Shown: positions 23,038 through 34,071 of the stretch, in pieces
How the letters are laid out: every line of letters begins with the position of its first letter
Position numbering within the stretch: position 1 is the stretch's first letter
Assembly: GCA_947498055.1 (NCBI GenBank)
Contig: CANMJA010000007.1
Span: 1-64,000, forward strand
Reading direction: 5' to 3'
DNA: 64,000 nucleotides
DNA from: an uncultured Tenacibaculum sp.
Lineage (GTDB): Bacteria > Bacteroidota > Bacteroidia > Flavobacteriales > Flavobacteriaceae
Position numbers and translations under genes: made by a program
Notes under the pieces: model-generated
Told to the model about the DNA's origin: nothing
What the model saw: only the letters and a program-made list of their open reading frames with translations
Database searches by the model: none

Positions 23038-24429
23038 CTATTTATCCATTCGTACTATTTTTGGTGTAAAAGTTCCTAACACTTCTACTAATTCTTGCTG
23101 ATTTCCCATCACTTTTTTTATGTTTTTGTATGCCATTGGTGCTTCATCTACTCCACCCCCAATTAAGCTTACTCCATTCTTATTTAACTGATGTTTGATA
23201 TCGCTTTTAGTAAATTTTTCTTTACACTTTCTACGAGAATGTTTTCTTCCTGCTCCGTGAGAAGCTGAATTTAAACTGTCTTTGTTACCTAAACCTCGAA
23301 CAATGTATCCTGGTGCTGTCATCGATCCTGGAATAATACCTAATTCCCCTTTATTGGCTGGTGTTGCTCCTTTTCTATGAACGATTAACTCTTGTCCGTT
23401 TACTTGTTCTTTCCATGCAAAATTGTGATGGTTTTCAATTTTTGCAATTGCTTTCGCTCCTAACAACTTGCCTATTCGTTTGTGAATATTATCGTGACAA
23501 GCTTTCGCATAATCACCTGCTAAATTCATTGCTAGCCAATATTCTTGTCCGTCGTGCGTATTCATGTCTAACCAAGCTAAGTGCTGTACATTTTTAGGTA
23601 AGGGACATTGTTTGGTTGCTAAATAAGTATAATGCTTTGCTATGTTTGCTCCTAAACCACGACTTCCACTATGTGTTAACAATCCAATATATTCTCCAAC
23701 ATCTAAATTAAATTCATTGTTTATATCTGTAATTGTTACCACCCCAAATTCCACAAAATGATTTCCTCCACCAGACGTTCCTAATTGATTATAGGCTTTT
23801 ATTTTTAAGCGTTTTAACAATGGAATATCATTAAACTCTGTACGATCAAATATTTCATGATCGTGTTTTACTTTGTGTGTTTCATACATTCCAAACTTGG
23901 TGTGTTCAGACAATATGTTCTCTAATTGATGTTGTTTTCCTTGTAAATAAGAAGCTTTTACTGGATATACTGTTAAACACATTCTACATCCTATATCTAC
24001 TCCTACTCCATAAGGAATAACTGCATTGTCTGTTGCTAATACACCTCCTATTGGTAAACCATAACCTGCATGTGCATCTGGCATTAAAGCGCCTTGAACG
24101 GCAACTGGTAATTTTAAGGCATCGTATAATTGATATTTTGCTAAATCGTCTATTTCATTTTCGCCATAAATACTAAAAGGGGCTCTGGTGTTTCTTAGTT
24201 TGTGCATTTGTACTTCCACTGGTTTTATTAAACCTTCTGCTACTTTACCCCAAATGGCATTTCCTTTATATTTTTCTGGCTCTAATAATACTTGTTTTGC
24301 TTCTTCAAGAATACGCTCTTTTTTTTCTCTTTTGCGATATCTATTGATTTGGCCTAAGGCGATGTTTATGCTATTATTTTTTGGAAATCCTAAATTAATT
24401 AGGTCTTTTCCTTTTAATTTTTTTCCCAT
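23038..24429 (-). CDS. rtcB: RNA-splicing ligase RtcB
   Basis: 463 residues, a full RtcB ligase. It joins RNA 3'-phosphate (or 2',3'-cyclic phosphate) to 5'-OH ends using GTP and Mn2+. Metal ligands are visible in VDIGCRM (Asp145, Cys148), GGGNHFVE (His224) and HSGSRG (His253). The guanylylated histidine is His391 in SASHGAGR. ENHHNFAW (332-339) is also conserved. No archease gene accompanies it. The start overlaps the preceding 228-codon gene by 16 bases. The neighbourhood (PrfH, exonuclease, slipin, tRNAs) marks an RNA-repair type rather than a housekeeping tRNA-splicing ligase. Confidence 0.95.
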   Translation of the reverse strand: MGKKLKGKDLINLGFPKNNSINIALGQINRYRKREKKERILEEAKQVLLEPEKYKGNAIWGKVAEGLIKPVEVQMHKLRNTRAPFSIYGENEIDDLAKYQLYDALKLPVAVQGALMPDAHAGYGLPIGGVLATDNAVIPYGVGVDIGCRMCLTVYPVKASYLQGKQHQLENILSEHTKFGMYETHKVKHDHEIFDRTEFNDIPLLKRLKIKAYNQLGTSGGGNHFVEFGVVTITDINNEFNLDVGEYIGLLTHSGSRGLGANIAKHYTYLATKQCPLPKNVQHLAWLDMNTHDGQEYWLAMNLAGDYAKACHDNIHKRIGKLLGAKAIAKIENHHNFAWKEQVNGQELIVHRKGATPANKGELGIIPGSMTAPGYIVRGLGNKDSLNSASHGAGRKHSRRKCKEKFTKSDIKHQLNKNGVSLIGGGVDEAPMAYKNIKKVMGNQQELVEVLGTFTPKIVRMDK

Positions 24430-25100
24430 GATATTTTTTCATTAATAATATCCTTTAAAGGATATTGTTTAAGAGTTTTTAGTTGTTTTTTGGTTTGTTG
24501 TTTTTCTTTTTGATTACGAGGAATTACCCAGTAATTTCTCCACGAATTATCTTGCCAAACTTTATAAAAACCACTTTTATATAATTGTTGTTCTAAAAGA
24601 TCTAATTCACTTTCTAACTCAGGATCTATTCTTTTAGAGTGCGTTATATATGCCCTTGTATATTTTATTCTGTAAGTACTTTTTGGAATTCTTACATAAA
24701 ATCGTTTTCTTAATTTTTTATTTTCATCTCTATATGAATATATAGTACACATTGCCTGTGCTTTGTGTGTTAACCTGTTAAATTGTTTTTTAGAAATCGT
24801 TGGAAAATCTCGATAGATTAGAAATTTTGAAATTTGACAAAACCATTGTTTATCAGCTTCTTTTTTGGTTCTTCCCCAAATTTTTTTTTCTATACAATCG
24901 TATAATTCTAGAATGAATGCCTTGTTTTTATAGCGTTCTATATTTTCGGTTAGTACAATTTCTTTAAACCAACCATGTCGTACAGGTTCTTCTAGTTTTT
25001 TATATCCTAAATCTTTGATTTCTTGGTAAATTGCTCGTTGTCTTTTTCGAATATTTCGAATGACTTTTTGCCTTTGTTCTTTTATATGCCTTGGTTTCAA
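24414..25100 (-). CDS. Basic protein translationally coupled to RtcB
   Basis: 228 residues, very rich in Lys/Arg/Gln, with clusters such as KEQRQKVIRNIRKRQRAIYQ at the N-terminus and QKEKQQTKKQLKTLKQ near the end, which suggests nucleic-acid binding. I recognise no fold or catalytic motif. The only start in frame is TTG at 25100, since a stop lies six codons upstream and no ATG follows in the first part. It overlaps rtcB by 16 bases, so the products are probably made together. A substrate-guiding partner of the ligase is a reasonable guess. Confidence 0.7.
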   Translation of the reverse strand: MKPRHIKEQRQKVIRNIRKRQRAIYQEIKDLGYKKLEEPVRHGWFKEIVLTENIERYKNKAFILELYDCIEKKIWGRTKKEADKQWFCQISKFLIYRDFPTISKKQFNRLTHKAQAMCTIYSYRDENKKLRKRFYVRIPKSTYRIKYTRAYITHSKRIDPELESELDLLEQQLYKSGFYKVWQDNSWRNYWVIPRNQKEKQQTKKQLKTLKQYPLKDIINEKISWEKN

Positions 25101-25181
25101 TGAATATAGTTTTAACTATTCATTACCTTTTCGGATATAATTTTAAACGCAACGATTTCTTAAAAGAAGTGTATAAAAAAA

Positions 25182-25203
25182 TCCGAAACTTTTGGGCTTC
25201 GGA
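25182..25203 (-). terminator. Terminator after the 27-codon mini-ORF
   Basis: TCCGAA stem (25182-25188 with 25197-25203) and seven T on the minus strand, placed 80 bases before the coupled RtcB genes. Confidence 0.7.
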
Positions 25204-25228
25204 CTTTTCATATATAATGTGATTTTAT

Positions 25229-25312
25229 TTATCTATGAAGAAAGTCGCGAAGCATGTGTACACTAGAACCTGGTTCTTTTACTGTACTAATGTTGAATTG
25301 TAATTTGAACAT
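25229..25312 (-). CDS. Mini-ORF of 27 codons upstream of the RtcB run
   Basis: MFKLQFNISTVKEPGSSVHM, then LRDFLHR and stop. It lies about 115 bases downstream of conserved promoter copy B and just before a terminator, the same layout as the mini-ORF before the tRNA array. It could be a leader peptide controlling readthrough into rtcB. Confidence 0.45.
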   Translation of the reverse strand: MFKLQFNISTVKEPGSSVHMLRDFLHR

Positions 25313-25421
25313 TTTTACTTCGTTTTTAAATTGTTAAACTTTATTTGTTTTTAAATGATCTACTATTTTTTGATCATAGCAAAGCTTATATATTTTCTAC
25401 ATATGCTTTGTTGCTTAATTG

Positions 25422-25538
25422 CGATGCAAACTTAGAATGTATTTTTGATTTACACAAATAAATTTTGATTTTATTTTGCTGATTATCAGTATATTAATTT
25501 AAATATAGTGAATAAATTTCCTGTCCGCTTTTTGCAGA
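25422..25538 (-). promoter_or_regulatory. Conserved promoter region, copy B (RtcB run)
   Basis: Blocks in the same order as copy A: CTGCAAAAAGCGGACAGG, GAAATTTATT, palindrome CTGATAATCAG (25479-25489), -33 TTTG (25455-25458), a 20-base spacer, perfect -7 TAAGTTTG (25427-25434), then CATCG. Confidence 0.7.
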
Positions 25539-25624
25539 TTTATTAACTGACTGATACTTTGTTATGTATGTTTTTTACTACACGATTCAAAGAGTATTTC
25601 AGGTTTTAGTTTTTTTTATAAAAA

Positions 25625-25654
25625 AAGCGTCCAAAAAATTAATTTTGGACGCTT
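25625..25654 (-). terminator. Terminator with AAGCGTCCAAAA stem
   Basis: Perfect 12-bp stem (25625-25636 with 25643-25654) followed by T-rich sequence on the minus strand; it closes the 21-codon mini-ORF. The stem is closely related to 18357-18384. Confidence 0.8.
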
Positions 25655-25676
25655 TTACTTTTTATACTGTGAATTT

Positions 25677-25742
25677 CTACCTAAAATACAATCCACGAAG
25701 TCGCTTGTATGCGTCCTGATATGTGAATTTTGGTATTGTCAT
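25677..25742 (-). CDS. Mini-ORF of 21 codons
   Basis: MTIPKFTYQDAYKRLRGLYF, then R and stop. It lies between the S24-like gene and the AAGCGTCC terminator. Very short and unproven, but it fits the series of promoter or gene, mini-ORF and terminator in this island. Confidence 0.35.
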   Translation of the reverse strand: MTIPKFTYQDAYKRLRGLYFR

Positions 25743-25837
25743 AGGTTAAAAATTTTGTTTTATTTGTTAATTTATAAAATATAAAGAGTGTTTTAATTCT
25801 CTATAACTGTAATTCTTTTTAAAGAATGCCTATGGCA

Positions 25838-26125
25838 TTATAGTATTTCTACTACTATTCCATATACATTTTTAGTCCATCCGTTAATTCTACCATGATT
25901 GTTGCCAATCAATAATCCTCTTTTTTCATTCTTTCCTTTTACAAGGTGTGTAAAACAGTTTCCGCGAACTTTACAGTACACAATATCTCCGACTTCACAT
26001 TCTTGCCATGTTATAGGCTTCAGCTTTACGGGTTGTTTCGATTTTAAAAGAGGTAACATAGAATTACCTGGTTCTTTTGATATGATGGTTTCTCCATCAT
26101 TTAATTTTTGAATTTTCCAATTCAT
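25838..26125 (-). CDS. S24/signal-peptidase-fold mini-protein
   Basis: 95 residues. GNSMLPLLKSKQPV carries the Ser-Met-x-Pro motif of S24/S26 serine proteases (LexA, signal peptidase), followed by GDIVYCKVRG. The usual catalytic Lys strand is uncertain; THLVKGK could supply it. There is no DNA-binding domain, so it is not a LexA repressor by itself. It has its own Bacteroidetes promoter (26210-26242) and an inverted repeat next to the start. A damage-sensing protease for the island is possible. Confidence 0.6.
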   Translation of the reverse strand: MNWKIQKLNDGETIISKEPGNSMLPLLKSKQPVKLKPITWQECEVGDIVYCKVRGNCFTHLVKGKNEKRGLLIGNNHGRINGWTKNVYGIVVEIL

Positions 26126-26144
26126 CTTTTATATTTTATAAATT

Positions 26145-26242
26145 ATGTAACGCATTATTGTGTTACATATCTCATAAAATGAATAAGAACCAATGTCAAT
26201 GAACTATTGCAAAGATGCAAGAAAATTTATATTACTTCCAAA
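26145..26242 (-). promoter_or_regulatory. Promoter and inverted repeat before the S24-like gene
   Basis: -33 TTTG (26239-26242), 21 bases, -7 CATCTTTG (26210-26217). Between promoter and start codon lies ATGTAAC-N10-GTTACAT (26145-26168), a candidate operator or 5' UTR hairpin. Confidence 0.55.
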
Positions 26243-26259
26243 TTTTAGTTTAAAAAATT

Positions 26260-26289
26260 AAACCTTATAGAAATTAATCTACAAGGTTT
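26260..26289 (-). terminator. katG terminator
   Basis: AAACCTTATAGA pairs with TCTACAAGGTTT (one G-T), with T-rich sequence after it on the minus strand, 30 bases beyond the katG stop. Confidence 0.7.
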
Positions 26290-26319
26290 AAATACTTTTT
26301 ATACTATTATTGGTAACAC

Positions 26320-28623
<2,304 letters not shown>

Positions 28624-28828
28624 TTAATTAATAGAATATACTGATTACTAAATTCAAAATTATTAATTAAACTTATTCTTTTAAACAGATATAAATTGAT
28701 ATTCTTTATAGTTAAATAATGGCTACTTATAAATAAGGGGTTATTTTATATAAAAGTTAAGTATATAAAGCTTTAAAGATATTCTCTTTAAGGTTAACTA
28801 TGTTACAATAATTACAATTGAGATACTT

Positions 28829-29290
28829 TTATTCTTGCAAAGAAGAATTAGAACGTGTTTTCTTTTCTAAAAATAAGAGTACAATTATTAATAGAAACAT
28901 TGGAAATACAGATAACCGAATTGTATAATATATTTCGTTACTAAAAGAATAGGTACTCCAAGAGCTTTCTCTATCTCTAAATATTTCTATATTAATAAAA
29001 AACCAAACGAAGATTATACTAATTATTTTTAATATTGTTTTATAATTCGTTTTAATTTTTACGTAATTTATTACTGAAAACATACTTATTAAAATAACGC
29101 TAAAAACAAATGAAACAAAGATGTTTTCTTCTAAAAAACCACAATTTAAACAACTACTGGATAAACTATTTCTAAATTCATACATAAACCAATAGGATTG
29201 TATAAAAGTAAAAAAGAATATAAGTATAAATAGTGTTATTGTCTTTTTAAACCTTATCATACATATTTTTATTCTGGTAAGCCTTTCCAT
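28829..29290 (-). CDS. Membrane protein of the ABC cluster
   Basis: 153 residues with about four hydrophobic segments (ITLFILIFFFTFIQSYWF, FVSFVFSVILISMFSVI, ILKIISIIFVWFFIN, SVFPMFLLIIVLLFL). It overlaps the upstream 584-residue gene by 22 bases, so translation is coupled. No family recognised; probably a subunit of the same membrane complex. Confidence 0.65.
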   Translation of the reverse strand: MERLTRIKICMIRFKKTITLFILIFFFTFIQSYWFMYEFRNSLSSSCLNCGFLEENIFVSFVFSVILISMFSVINYVKIKTNYKTILKIISIIFVWFFINIEIFRDRESSWSTYSFSNEIYYTIRLSVFPMFLLIIVLLFLEKKTRSNSSLQE

Positions 29291-31023
29291 TTACGTATTG
29301 GAATTGTATATAAACCAATACTAAGCAACCAAATTCCTATAACTACCCAAAATCCATAAGCATCAAACCAAATTAGAAATGTATTTTTATGGAAATCTTG
29401 ATATAGGTATTTACTTCTTTCATACTTTTCATATAAACTTATCATTGCCACTAATAATAATGGTATAATAAATAAAGTAAGTGAAAATAATATTGCTGTT
29501 ATTAATTTTTTCCATCTTCTTATAAAGGATATAATTGAAGCAATGGTTATACTAATTCCTATCAATAAAAAACTACAAATTTCTAAAAAAGAGGTGTTTC
29601 TATAGTTTTGTTTATATGATGAAACATATTCTATTAAAAGAAGAATTATTATTAGTAATATACTACCACTAACAAAACTTAACAATAATGTTTTAATATT
29701 TGTTAATTTAAATAAAAATAGTAGTAAGGATACTATAAAAGTAATAATAATTAATGCATATAATATTTTTATTGAAGGATTTGAGTTATAAGCTTCGTGT
29801 ACATTTTTAAAAAAAATATCTAATCTTCCTAAATCACAATAAGGAATCTTAGAAAAATATTCTCGTTCTGTTCTTCTTACTATGGCACTTTTACCATCTT
29901 CGGTTAATGGATCATTTCTTAAAAAAAACAACTCTTTTTTCTTCCTTTTTGCTAAAGAAACTGTGTCGTATTTAGGAACTACTCTGTAATAATCAGATTT
30001 AAACCTTTCTTTATCTTCTATACCTGGTTTAAAATTGAGTATTCTTTCTATTAAAACATAATCATTTTTAGTATTAATTAAATAAAGCCAATCTTTTTTA
30101 TTTAGGTTATGTTTTACATGATATTTTTTTGCTAAATCAAAAAATGGAAGTATTGTTTTTTCGATCTCTTTTTCATCTTTTTTATTCAATAAGGTTTCAT
30201 AAAATTTTAGTCTATTTTTAGAATCTGTAGAATCTTGACCATAAGAGTATAATTCTTTCGAATAATTTAATAAAGATCCATCTATTAAGTTTTTATATTT
30301 AAATACGTCAAAAACGGTTCTGTATTTAAAATTATTCCTTTTATTAATTACTAAATTTGTTTTTTTTGAATCTTCTAAAATTCTCTTTTTATCTAATTTA
30401 TAAAATTGATAATAATAGTTATTATGATAAAAATTTGATTTAGTAGTATCGATAGAAATGTCATGGTTTTTATAGTGTTTATAAATTACACTGGAATATT
30501 CTAAAGGAAAAGGAGCTGGATATTTTTTATTATCTATATTATAATCACTTTTTGTTTGTAATAAAAAGAGAGATAATTTATTAAACTCTTTGATATCAGT
30601 ATCTATTTCTTGCCAATCGAATTTATTCTTTATTTTTAATTTTAATCCAGCATTAAAGGAATAAAATTGACTTGTATTTATAAAAAAAATGAAAAAAATA
30701 ACACAAAATTGAGTAAAAAGAGTGTCTTTTTTTAAAGTATATAAATTTTTAAAAGCATTATTTTGTAAGTAGTATATAATCCAAACTAACAGAATAATAA
30801 TAGATAATAAGATTGCTACAAACACTACAGAAGTGTCGTAATAAAAAGATTCTAAATTAGTTACGGCAACTATATCTTCTTGGGTATTTACATAATTGTA
30901 TCCTACTATAAAAAAAGTTACATGTAAAAGTAATGCTATTCCTAACATCCATACCAATCTAGTATTCCAAATTAGAGGATAATGTTCTACTAAATATTTA
31001 TTTATTTTTTTTATAAAATTCAT
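29269..31023 (-). CDS. Large membrane protein, putative ABC transporter permease
   Basis: 584 residues. Two N-terminal membrane helices (about 25-45, 66-88), one near 106-125, a large soluble loop (about 130-405) and four to six C-terminal membrane helices (about 410-575) give an ABC-2/FtsX-like outline without a recognisable signature. It lies 18 bases after an ABC ATPase gene, which strongly suggests the two work together. Substrate unknown. Confidence 0.65.
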   Translation of the reverse strand: MNFIKKINKYLVEHYPLIWNTRLVWMLGIALLLHVTFFIVGYNYVNTQEDIVAVTNLESFYYDTSVVFVAILLSIIILLVWIIYYLQNNAFKNLYTLKKDTLFTQFCVIFFIFFINTSQFYSFNAGLKLKIKNKFDWQEIDTDIKEFNKLSLFLLQTKSDYNIDNKKYPAPFPLEYSSVIYKHYKNHDISIDTTKSNFYHNNYYYQFYKLDKKRILEDSKKTNLVINKRNNFKYRTVFDVFKYKNLIDGSLLNYSKELYSYGQDSTDSKNRLKFYETLLNKKDEKEIEKTILPFFDLAKKYHVKHNLNKKDWLYLINTKNDYVLIERILNFKPGIEDKERFKSDYYRVVPKYDTVSLAKRKKKELFFLRNDPLTEDGKSAIVRRTEREYFSKIPYCDLGRLDIFFKNVHEAYNSNPSIKILYALIIITFIVSLLLFLFKLTNIKTLLLSFVSGSILLIIILLLIEYVSSYKQNYRNTSFLEICSFLLIGISITIASIISFIRRWKKLITAILFSLTLFIIPLLLVAMISLYEKYERSKYLYQDFHKNTFLIWFDAYGFWVVIGIWLLSIGLYTIPIRKWKGLPE

Positions 31024-31041
31024 GGCTTCTTTTTTTATTTA

Positions 31042-32208
31042 TTAATACACAAAAAATCGACGAGTAGATTTAGAAATATCTCTTATATACTGAATATTTA
31101 AATCCTTTTTAGCAAGAGCACTTAAAATAGAATTAAAAGAAATATCTCCCTTGAAATACAATATGTATACCCCTCCATTAAATTCTATTTTTTCTAGTTG
31201 AGATTCATCAAAGCTTCTTTCAATTTCTTCTCTTGAATTTTGAGTATCTAACTCAATAATTAGTTGATTTATTCCTTCTTTTTCTAAGTTTAACCCTTCC
31301 GATGGTTTTCCATTTCTTAAATAAATTACTTTATCTGAAACTTTTTCTACTTCGTAAAGTTGTTGTGAAGAAAAAACCATTGCTATTGGGTTTACATGCG
31401 ATTTTGCTAGCATTTTTAAATCTTCTAATATAATTTGTTGTGCTAGTATATCTAAATTAGCTAAGGGTTCATCTAAAAGAACAATTTCTGGTCGCCTTAA
31501 TAAGGTTCTGGCTAATTCAAAACGCATTTTATATCCAGAAGATAGTTCTTTCCATTTTAAATCTTTATACTTCCATAACCCAAATCTAGCAATCATCATG
31601 TAAACTAACAGTTCATTTTTTTCTCCTGTTACTCCATGATGTACTAAAGCAAACTTCAAATTATCAATAACATTTCCGTACCAAACTCCTGCTCTTTGTG
31701 GTATGTATACTAGTTTTGATTTTAAGTCGTAATGGTCTTTATATCCTTCGGAAAAATGATACGATAAATCTCCTGAAGAGTTTTTAATTAATGAAGCTAA
31801 TATGGTTAATAAAGTGGTTTTACCATTTCCATTTTCTCCTACTAAACCATAAATATCTCCTCTTTTAAGTTCTACACTTACTGGGCCTAATACAAATTTA
31901 TTTTTCCCATATTCTTTGACTAGGTTAGATCCTTTTAAAATAGTTTCTCCTATTAAAGTTTTATTCTCTATAGGTATTTCTTTAACTGCATTTGCACAAT
32001 TTTCAAAATCTTTTATTAAACTTGATTTGTCGTCTTCTTCCTGATTCTCATACTTTTTTACAAATTCAATTACTTTTTTAAAAATAGTTACATTATCAGT
32101 ATGTAAAGCCGCATCTAATAAGGTTCTATACCCTAAAGAAAAATCTCCTCTTTTGAAGAATAAAATTGCTTTATCTATTAATATTTCTTGTTGATTATTC
32201 ATTTTCAT
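31042..32208 (-). CDS. ABC transporter ATP-binding protein with N-terminal helical extension
   Basis: 388 residues. The ABC domain runs from about 88 to 300: Walker A GENGNGKT (124-131), signature LSSGYKMRFELA and Walker B VLLDEPLANLD. Residues 1-85 are an extra helical domain with a TPR-like pattern (AILFFKRGDFSLGYRTLLDA), unusual for this class. Residues 310-388 form a C-terminal regulatory-like alpha/beta domain. The following gene is its likely permease. Confidence 0.88.
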   Translation of the reverse strand: MKMNNQQEILIDKAILFFKRGDFSLGYRTLLDAALHTDNVTIFKKVIEFVKKYENQEEDDKSSLIKDFENCANAVKEIPIENKTLIGETILKGSNLVKEYGKNKFVLGPVSVELKRGDIYGLVGENGNGKTTLLTILASLIKNSSGDLSYHFSEGYKDHYDLKSKLVYIPQRAGVWYGNVIDNLKFALVHHGVTGEKNELLVYMMIARFGLWKYKDLKWKELSSGYKMRFELARTLLRRPEIVLLDEPLANLDILAQQIILEDLKMLAKSHVNPIAMVFSSQQLYEVEKVSDKVIYLRNGKPSEGLNLEKEGINQLIIELDTQNSREEIERSFDESQLEKIEFNGGVYILYFKGDISFNSILSALAKKDLNIQYIRDISKSTRRFFVY

Positions 32209-32296
32209 TTTTTTTAAACTGGAAAACTAGATTTATTCTTATAAATAATTATACATTATTTCTGTTGATGAAATAATCTTTTTAAATACTAAAATT

Positions 32297-32926
32297 TTAC
32301 TTATTGTAATTAGTTCCATAAACTTCTTTCCAGTATTTTGTATTCTCTTTAATATCTTCTTTTAATATATTTCTTACTTCTTTTTCTAATTTTACTTTTG
32401 CTTTTCCTAAAATAAATTCTCCATTATATTCCTTTTCTATCTTAGAAATATAGTCTCTTACTTTTTTAGTTTCTGAAACAGATTTATCTTTCTTATTTAA
32501 ATACGGAATAGCTTCTGGTTTATGGTAAGAATCTACATAAGATTCAACATACAAAACAGAACTTATAGGAATTAAATTTCCGCTTTTTTCTACTTTAAAA
32601 ATTTGTTTTCTAAAACCAAAAGGATAGATATTTTTTTGCATTGCATCTCCACTTGCCCAGTAAGAATAAAAATATATGTTGTTTCCTTTAATTAGATACG
32701 TTCCTAATTCTAAATTTTCGCTACTACAATCCCCTTCAATTTTATGAGTAATGTGTGTAATTATTTTTTTATTTTTTCTGTATAAATCTATATACTGCGC
32801 TTGTTCTGTATCGTCTACAAACCTTTGTTTAAACTCAAATGCAATTCCGTTAATCTTTTTCACAACATCTTGTGAAAATAACATCGTACTAAAAAAAATT
32901 AGACCAAATTGAATAATAAGTTTCAT
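32297..32926 (-). CDS. Exported protein of unknown function
   Basis: 209 residues with a signal peptide (LIIQFGLIFFSTMLFSQ, cleavage near residue 18). The mature part is alternating strands, then charged helices at the C-terminus. I recognise no family. It lies 20 bases after the polysaccharide deacetylase gene. Confidence 0.6.
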   Translation of the reverse strand: MKLIIQFGLIFFSTMLFSQDVVKKINGIAFEFKQRFVDDTEQAQYIDLYRKNKKIITHITHKIEGDCSSENLELGTYLIKGNNIYFYSYWASGDAMQKNIYPFGFRKQIFKVEKSGNLIPISSVLYVESYVDSYHKPEAIPYLNKKDKSVSETKKVRDYISKIEKEYNGEFILGKAKVKLEKEVRNILKEDIKENTKYWKEVYGTNYNK

Positions 32927-32946
32927 GATTTTCTTTATTAATTTAT

Positions 32947-34071
32947 CTATTCGAAATAGATGTTAGATTGTTTCCATTCTATTCCTGTATTTTTAAAGTA
33001 CTTATAAATCATAGGGACCGATTTTTGTGCTTTTGCATGAATATCATGAAATAACAAAATTCCTTTTCGCCATAATAACATTAATTTAATTTGACGTTCT
33101 GCGACCTTTTTAGCATTTAATTTAGAACTCCAATCTCTTGAATCTATATTCCAAAAAATGATTTTTGAGTTTTTAGCATCAAAATAGTCTACTAAACTTC
33201 TATTTCTTTGTCCGTAAGGAGGTCTAAAGTACATCAATTCATTTTTATCTTCTACATTAAAAATAGAATGAAGTAATGTATTTGTATCGTCAATAGATTT
33301 TTTCCAAAGAGAGTATTTTTGATGAGATTTATGGATTTTACCATGTGAAAACACCTTATTTTTTCCATATAAACTATTTAATGCTTTTTTAGAAGAAGCT
33401 TGTAATCTCTTTTCTAAGTTATCTCCTAAAACAAAAAACATTCCTGTTAAATTATTCTCATTTAATACGTTTAATAATTTATCTGTATTTCCATTTATTT
33501 TGGTAGGTCCGTCATCAAAAGTTAGTAAAAAACTCTTATCTTTAAAATTGTTTCCTTGAATCTCATTATTAGAAAGCAGTAAAATTTCACTAGTAATTCT
33601 AGGATATAAAGCTGCTAATCGTATTTGTTCTTTTACATAATTGGTATAAAATAGTTTCGTTTGTTTATACCAATCTGAAAAATGAGAAGGCAGTATATTT
33701 TTTAATTTTATATTCGATATTTCTTCCCATGAATCTGTTTTTTGAATTGTAACCACCTCTTTTAATGATTCGTTAGACAAATTATTAAGGTTGTTAAGAA
33801 TTCTTTTTTTTGTTTTCTTTTTCCAAAATTTAACAGACGCCTCTTTTACATTTTTCACTTTTGTTTTTATTGATAATTCTTGGGTGCTTAAAGCTGCAAA
33901 ATCATTAAATACCTCTACAAAAACTAATATTTCACATTTTGATGCAATATCAAAACTTTTACTAGAGTTCATTTTTAATGGCCAACTAGTTGTAAAATTT
34001 TCGTTTTGCGCAAATGAATTAAAAGTGATTAAAAACAATAGAATATAAAAACTACATATATATTTTTTCAT
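32947..34071 (-). CDS. Polysaccharide deacetylase (NodB) family protein
   Basis: 374 residues with a signal peptide (1-21). The NodB domain begins near residue 180: LLTFDDGPT (Asp186-Asp187), the metal motif SHGKIHKSH (His243, His247), RPPYGQRN and the late LLFHDIHAKAQ. These residues coordinate the divalent metal in CE4 deacetylases that remove N-acetyl groups from peptidoglycan or other glycans. The N-terminal 160 residues are an extra helical domain of unknown role. It overlaps the preceding TPR gene by one base. Confidence 0.87.
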   Translation of the reverse strand: MKKYICSFYILLFLITFNSFAQNENFTTSWPLKMNSSKSFDIASKCEILVFVEVFNDFAALSTQELSIKTKVKNVKEASVKFWKKKTKKRILNNLNNLSNESLKEVVTIQKTDSWEEISNIKLKNILPSHFSDWYKQTKLFYTNYVKEQIRLAALYPRITSEILLLSNNEIQGNNFKDKSFLLTFDDGPTKINGNTDKLLNVLNENNLTGMFFVLGDNLEKRLQASSKKALNSLYGKNKVFSHGKIHKSHQKYSLWKKSIDDTNTLLHSIFNVEDKNELMYFRPPYGQRNRSLVDYFDAKNSKIIFWNIDSRDWSSKLNAKKVAERQIKLMLLWRKGILLFHDIHAKAQKSVPMIYKYFKNTGIEWKQSNIYFE

